Of a stretch of 10,778 nucleotides of DNA, positions 7,261 to 10,778 are shown piece after piece; the first letter of the stretch is position 1; the number at the start of each line of letters is the position of its first letter. The notes under the pieces are model-generated. The model was not told where the DNA came from. It worked only from the letters and a program-made list of their open reading frames with translations, and did not search any database. Both the position numbers and the translations under genes were made by a program. The stretch is taken from NCBI GenBank assembly GCA_034437315.1, contig DAOTUC010000162.1, positions 1 to 10,778 on the forward strand, given 5' to 3'. The stretch comes from DSAR01 sp034437315 (GTDB taxonomy: Bacteria; Chloroflexota; Anaerolineae; B4-G1).

Positions 7261-7345
7261 AGACATCTCCTTTGATGGTTGGGGAAGTAAGCGCTCATCT
7301 GCCCTGAATAGGCCTGCTCGAACGTGCAGACCCAACTAAAGTGGG

Positions 7346-7373
7346 ATTATAGCATACACAATCGGGTTGACAA
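7346..7373 (-). promoter_or_regulatory. Strong leftward promoter of the transporter operon
   Basis: Leftwards, -35 TTGTCA (7373-7368), a 16-nt spacer and a consensus -10 TATAAT (7351-7346) preceded by TGC, making it TGn-extended. Transcription should start near 7339, giving a leader of about 79 nt. In the leader, CCCAAC (plus-strand 7331-7336) can pair with GTTGGG (7278-7283), but this stem is short and may be chance. The -35 overlaps that of the rightward promoter. Confidence 0.75.
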
Positions 7374-7395
7374 ATCCCCCTCTCAACGTTAAAAT
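7367..7395 (+). promoter_or_regulatory. Strong rightward promoter of the membrane-protein gene
   Basis: Consensus -35 TTGACA (7367-7372), exactly 17 nt, then -10 TAAAAT (7390-7395). A start 7 nt beyond the -10 falls at about 7402, only about 4 nt before ATG 7406, so the mRNA would be leaderless or nearly so. The TTG that could be read as an upstream start codon is the first half of the -35 box. Confidence 0.75.
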
Positions 7396-7405
7396 TGCCG
7401 TCTGT

Positions 7406-8227
7406 ATGCAGACTAAAACTTTGGATCGCGATCGCTTGAGCGTATTGGTAGCCGTTTTGTTGTTAGGCAGCGTGCTCTTTCGTTTCATTGAGCTGCCAAA
7501 CCAAACGTGGCGCTTGCAACTTTTCGGATCCCCGCTGGAAATCCACCTGACCGGCGCGTGGTTGCTGACCTTGATGATGGTCGCCCTGGTCTGCACCGGC
7601 GCCAATTTGATCCTGCGCGATCATCCCCACCTGATAGAACATCCGGAGCGCCCCATTTACATCTCCTGGATTTTGCCCGCTTTGGTGACCGGCCTGTCCG
7701 CCTATCTATTGGAACAACTTGTAACGGGGCCGATCTGGATCGCGGGCTTATTGACCGCCGCCGTGCTCATCAGCCTCACCATTTCCGCCGAATACGTCGC
7801 CGTCTCCCCCAAATCCCCCAGTTATCCCACGACGCGGCTGGCGCTCAACATGTTGGCCTACGTGCTGGCCTTTATACTTTTCACGATGATTTACCAGACC
7901 CGTTCCCGCAGCATCATCACGGCGACGTTGATGATGCTGATAGCCGGCGTGCTGTCCCTTGATCTGTTGAGCGTGGCGGATACGCCTTTCCACCGCGTCA
8001 TCCTGTTCTCCGGGGTGATCAGCCTGATAATCGGCGAATGTACGTGGGCGCTCAACTATTGGCAGATCAGCGCCTTCGTCGCCGGTTTATTCTTGATTCT
8101 CGTCTTTTATGTCGCCGTGAACATCGCCCATCAACATTTCCTGGAGCGCTTGAGTTGGCGGGTCGTTCTGGAGTTCTCGCTCGTCGCCATCGTCGTTCTG
8201 ATCGTCGTGTTGCTCCGGGCGTCTTGA
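7406..8227 (+). CDS. Polytopic integral membrane protein of unknown function
   Basis: I do not recognise this 273-residue protein with confidence; it could belong to one of the uncharacterised membrane-protein DUF families of Chloroflexota. About nine hydrophobic segments are visible, near residues 11-29, 47-69, 85-102, 108-133, 145-163, 168-188, 197-217, 220-241 and 252-270. The loops are short and there is no enzymatic or binding motif. A basic N-terminus (KTLDRDR) and an RSRS loop (166-169) suggest a cytoplasmic N-terminus. I start at ATG 7406 and reject TTG 7367 because that TTG is part of a -35 box and no ribosome site precedes it. The gene is followed after 79 nt by the phosphorylase gene in the same direction, and I see no clear promoter between them, so the two may be cotranscribed. 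Confidence 0.8.
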   Translation: MQTKTLDRDRLSVLVAVLLLGSVLFRFIELPNQTWRLQLFGSPLEIHLTGAWLLTLMMVALVCTGANLILRDHPHLIEHPERPIYISWILPALVTGLSAYLLEQLVTGPIWIAGLLTAAVLISLTISAEYVAVSPKSPSYPTTRLALNMLAYVLAFILFTMIYQTRSRSIITATLMMLIAGVLSLDLLSVADTPFHRVILFSGVISLIIGECTWALNYWQISAFVAGLFLILVFYVAVNIAHQHFLERLSWRVVLEFSLVAIVVLIVVLLRAS

Positions 8228-8306
8228 AGCAAAACCATACGCCGGTCGCCTGAGAAAGAGGAGCAACGTTGGAATCGCGTGCTTCTGTAAGGAGGAGAGA
8301 AATTCT

Positions 8307-10457
8307 ATGCAAACCAAGATAAGTTTGACCGAAGTCGAAATTCCGCAGCGCATTGGGCGATTGAAAGAGTTAGCCCACAACTTCTGGTGGAGCTGGCACC
8401 GTGAGGCGCGGGACCTGTTCAAGTTATTGGATTACACCCTGTGGCGCAGCACCGGGCACAACCCTGTCCAAATGCTCCAACAGGTCAAGGCCGAGCGCCT
8501 GAAGGCGGCGGCCTCCGATCCGCTCTTCTTGCGGTTATACGACGCGGTGATGATGACGCTAGACGCCGATATAAAAAACGGACATCTCTGGTTTCCCAGC
8601 GAGTACCCGGCGTTGTGCGACGCGCCCATCGCCTACTTCTCGGCCGAGTTCGGCCTGCATCGCTCGCTGCCCATCTATTCCGGCGGCCTGGGCGTCCTGG
8701 CGGGCGATCATTGCAAGGAGGCCAGCGACCTGGGCATCCCCTTCGTCGCCGTGGGATTCCTCTACGAGATGGGCTACTTCCGCCAGCGGCTCACAGCCGA
8801 CGGCTGGCAAGAGGCTATCTACCCACGCTTCAAGCCAACCCAGGTCGCCATTCGGGAGATTTGCCAGACGGGAGATCAGGAGGATTATCTCTACGTATCG
8901 GTCCCGGTGGGCGAACGCACCGTGCACGTTCAAGTTTGGCACGTCCAGGTGGGACGGACGGAACTTTACCTGATGGATGCTGACAACGAGAAAAACGCCG
9001 CCTGGGATCGGGAACTGACCGCGCGTCTATACGGCGGCGACCAGGATATGCGCATCCAGCAGGAGATTGTGCTGGGCATCGGCGGCGTCAACGTGCTGCG
9101 AGCCATGGATATCGCCCCGGCCGTCTATCACCTGAACGAAGGGCATTCGGCCTTCCTGCTGTTGGAGCGTCTGCGGCTGTTGATGGAATCGGGCAAATCG
9201 TTGGAGGAGGCGCAGCAGATTGTGAAGGCGACGACGCTGTTCACGACCCACACGCCTGTCCCGGCCGGGCACGACGTTTTCCCCTTCCACCTGATTGATA
9301 AATACCTCAGCCACCATTGGACCAACTTAGGCCTCAGCCGCGAGGACTTTCTGAACCTGGGCAATTACGAGGGCGGCTTCAATATGACCGTTTTAGCGTT
9401 ACGGATGTCCGGGCAGTGCAACGGCGTCAGCAAGCTACACGGCGAGGTCTCACGGAAAATGTTCCAATCGGTCTGGCCCGACGTTCCAGCGGACGAGACG
9501 CCCATCGACCACATCACCAACGGCATTCACGCGCCGGCCTGGGTCGGCGGGGCGATGAACCGGCTATATCGCAAGTACCTGGGCCCGGATTGGATCGAGC
9601 GACACGATGAAACGGCGCTGTGGGAGCGCATTCACGAGACGCCCGACGGTGAGTTGTGGGAAGCGCACTGTCACCTGAAGGGCAAACTGTTCAGCATGAT
9701 TCGAGAGCGAGCCAGGCGGCGGCGGGTCGAGGATCGGCTGGACGCTGAACAGGTGCTCTGCGCGGGCACCTTTCTCGATCCCGACGCGCTCACGGTCGGG
9801 TTTGCCCGCCGTTTCGCGACCTACAAGCGGGCGACGCTCATTTTCCACGACCTGGAGCGCTTGAGAGCGCTGTTGTTAGACCCCTACCGTCCGGTGCAGT
9901 TCATCTTCGCCGGCAAGGCGCACCCGGCCGACGAGGGGGGCAAACAACTCATCCAACACGTGTACAACGCGGCCAAGGATCCGGGGTTTGGGGGCCGAAT
10001 CGCATTCATCGAGGATTACGACCTTCAGGTGGCGCGCTACCTGGTACAGGGCGTCGACGTGTGGCTCAACACCCCCCGCCGGCCCTACGAGGCCAGCGGC
10101 ACCAGCGGGCAGAAGACGGCGCTCAACGGCATCCCCAATCTGAGCGTCCTGGATGGCTGGTGGGCCGAGGGATATAACGGGGCGAACGGATGGGCGATCA
10201 AATCAGACGAGCGACACGACGATTGGGGCGCGCAGCACGCGGCTGACGCCTACGCCCTTTATGATTTGCTGGAACAGGAAGTGACGTCTCTGTTCTACCG
10301 GCGCGACGCCGACGACGTCCCCCGGGGATGGGTGCAGGTGATGAAAGAGGCGATTCGGACCGCGGCGCCCATCTTCTGCACGCGCCGTATGGTCAAGGAG
10401 TATACCACGCGCTATTACGTCCCGGCGGCCAGGCGCGCGGCCGAACTGTTGGAGTGA
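8307..10457 (+). CDS. glgP: Alpha-glucan (glycogen/maltodextrin) phosphorylase, GT35, short form
   Basis: This cytoplasmic PLP-dependent enzyme removes terminal alpha-1,4-glucosyl units with phosphate to give glucose 1-phosphate. The 716 residues begin with the N-terminal domain of this phosphorylase branch (ELAHNFWWSWHREARDLF, 21-38), then AYFSAEFGLHRSLPIYSGGLG (109 on) and LAGDHCKEASDLGIP (131-145). Further family motifs are NEGHSAF (277-283), THTPVPAGHD (314-323), NGIHAPAW (405-412), GFARRFATYKR (498-508) and FAGKAHP (534-540). The PLP lysine is K603 in EASGTSGQKTALNG (595-608), a variant of the GTGNMKLALNG form of MalP-type enzymes. The length fits the compact archaeal/bacterial group rather than the 800-residue-plus E. 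coli type. GGAGGA at 8291-8296 lies 10 nt before ATG. No other glycogen gene is visible here. Confidence 0.95.
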   Translation: MQTKISLTEVEIPQRIGRLKELAHNFWWSWHREARDLFKLLDYTLWRSTGHNPVQMLQQVKAERLKAAASDPLFLRLYDAVMMTLDADIKNGHLWFPSEYPALCDAPIAYFSAEFGLHRSLPIYSGGLGVLAGDHCKEASDLGIPFVAVGFLYEMGYFRQRLTADGWQEAIYPRFKPTQVAIREICQTGDQEDYLYVSVPVGERTVHVQVWHVQVGRTELYLMDADNEKNAAWDRELTARLYGGDQDMRIQQEIVLGIGGVNVLRAMDIAPAVYHLNEGHSAFLLLERLRLLMESGKSLEEAQQIVKATTLFTTHTPVPAGHDVFPFHLIDKYLSHHWTNLGLSREDFLNLGNYEGGFNMTVLALRMSGQCNGVSKLHGEVSRKMFQSVWPDVPADETPIDHITNGIHAPAWVGGAMNRLYRKYLGPDWIERHDETALWERIHETPDGELWEAHCHLKGKLFSMIRERARRRRVEDRLDAEQVLCAGTFLDPDALTVGFARRFATYKRATLIFHDLERLRALLLDPYRPVQFIFAGKAHPADEGGKQLIQHVYNAAKDPGFGGRIAFIEDYDLQVARYLVQGVDVWLNTPRRPYEASGTSGQKTALNGIPNLSVLDGWWAEGYNGANGWAIKSDERHDDWGAQHAADAYALYDLLEQEVTSLFYRRDADDVPRGWVQVMKEAIRTAAPIFCTRRMVKEYTTRYYVPAARRAAELLE

Positions 10458-10462
10458 AAAAA

Positions 10463-10552
10463 GTGCACGACGACTACAAGAACACTATACGTATCTTATT
10501 CGATAACAACCTGGGGCAATGGAACTACCGCGCTGTCCCCACCTACACATAA
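10463..10552 (+). CDS. Possible tiny ORF (29 aa) directly after the phosphorylase gene
   Basis: GTG at 10463 follows the phosphorylase stop by 5 nt and has GGAG (10451-10454) 8 nt upstream, inside the end of that gene. The frame encodes 29 residues (VHDDYKNTIRILFDNN, then LGQWNYRAVPTYT) before TAA. I recognise no family. It could be a small protein, the stump of a decayed gene, or a chance frame. It is the tail of a longer frame that otherwise overlaps the phosphorylase out of phase. Confidence 0.25.
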   Translation: MHDDYKNTIRILFDNNLGQWNYRAVPTYT

Positions 10553-10572
10553 TTTGGGGAACTTGTTTCTTT
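10536..10572 (+). terminator. Weak candidate terminator after the phosphorylase
   Basis: TCCCCA (10536-10541) can pair with TGGGGA (10555-10560) across a 13-nt loop, followed by a T-rich but interrupted tail (ACTTGTTTCTTT, 10561-10572). The stem is short and the loop large, so this is only a possible intrinsic terminator. Confidence 0.3.
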
Positions 10573-10585
10573 CGCTGATCCCTAG

Positions 10586-10724
10586 CAGGCTGTCGGAGCG
10601 AAAAACGCTGCCCCTAAATCTCGACGTTTTCGAGGCAAAAATGGGGCACGAAGCCTCAATTTAGGCCAGAAACTGCACCTGAGAATGGGCTTTTTTCGTA
10701 AAATAAGCTCTCTCCGACAGACTG
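10586..10724. mobile_element. 139-bp non-autonomous terminal-inverted-repeat element with CTAG target duplication
   Basis: The ends CAGGCTGTCGGAG (10586-10598) and CTCCGACAGACTG (10712-10724) are inverted repeats with one mismatch in 13. Both are flanked by CTAG (10582-10585 and 10725-10728), consistent with a 4-bp target duplication. The interior contains nested small hairpins: AGCG-AAAAA-CGCT (10597-10609), TGCCCC with GGGGCA (10609-10614, 10643-10648), CTCGA with TCGAG (10620-10624, 10630-10634), and CCTAAAT with ATTTAGG (10613-10619, 10659-10665). It has no ORF. This is a MITE-like element presumably moved by a transposase encoded elsewhere. The CTAG duplication recalls IS5-type target preference, but I cannot name the parent family. 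Confidence 0.7.
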
Positions 10725-10753
10725 CTAGAGAGCCAATTAAGGAGAAAAAAGAA

Positions 10754-10778
10754 TTGTATGCTTTAGAAGATGCTTGTC
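10754..10778 (+). CDS. Possible start of a further rightward gene, cut by the window end
   Basis: GGAG at 10741-10744 lies 9 nt before TTG 10754, which opens a frame of eight codons (LYALEDAC) to the window end. The nearby ATG at 10758 hits a stop after two codons. The ribosome site is good but too little is visible to say what it is or even that it is real. Confidence 0.25.

Noticed and set aside
7261..7335. Extended start of the solute-binding lipoprotein at TTG 7335
   Set aside because: It would put about 25 residues before the signal peptide and lies within a few bases of the predicted transcription start.
8226..8285. GAAGCA/TGCTTC inverted repeat flanking the gap before the phosphorylase gene
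   Set aside because: Only 6 bp with a loop of about 48 nt; easily due to chance.

Overview
This window most resembles part of a Chloroflexota (Anaerolineae-like) chromosome. That is an inference from gene style: a soluble REC-PAS-GAF-GAF kinase with a LuxR-type partner, a short single-chain alpha-glucan phosphorylase, family 5 solute-binding lipoprotein genes, GC-rich coding sequence and AT-rich regulatory gaps. No rRNA, tRNA or other marker is present to fix the taxon.

Layout. The left 7.3 kb is transcribed leftwards (minus strand). Reading in the direction of transcription, it holds: (i) an oligopeptide/nickel-type ABC importer operon, with a binding lipoprotein (7260-5680), a DppB-type permease (5673-4744) and a DppC-type permease (4747-3914) separated by 6 nt and then overlapping by 4 nt; (ii) a two-component operon, with a soluble hybrid sensor kinase (3760-1223) overlapping by 8 nt a NarL/LiaR-type response regulator (1230-577); (iii) an AT-rich regulatory gap (274-576) with three direct repeats; and (iv) the 5' remnant of another receiver-like gene (273-16), whose reading frame runs into and stops inside a 91-bp inverted-repeat element at the window edge. 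The right 3.4 kb is transcribed rightwards: a polytopic membrane protein of unknown function (7406-8227), then an alpha-glucan phosphorylase (8307-10457). After that come a tiny ORF, a weak hairpin, a 139-bp terminal-inverted-repeat element flanked by CTAG, and possibly the first codons of another gene.

How it fits together. The kinase and regulator form an obvious signalling pair. The kinase lacks membrane segments, so it should sense a cytoplasmic cue through PAS/GAF domains, and it carries its own N-terminal receiver. The importer has no ATPase genes beside it, so it must borrow ATPases encoded elsewhere or lie in a rearranged locus. The phosphorylase degrades storage or maltodextrin glucan to glucose 1-phosphate. 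No specific functional link to the transporter is visible beyond a shared divergent promoter region.

The most distinctive features are regulatory. At 7346-7395 two strong divergent promoters appear to share one -35 sequence; the rightward one would give an almost leaderless mRNA, and the leftward one feeds a lipoprotein gene that very likely starts at GTG rather than ATG. All three leftward promoters carry a TGn-extended -10. I see no CRISPR array, phage gene, toxin-antitoxin pair or evident defence system. The novelty here lies in promoter design, small repeat elements and gene decay rather than in a new multi-gene system.
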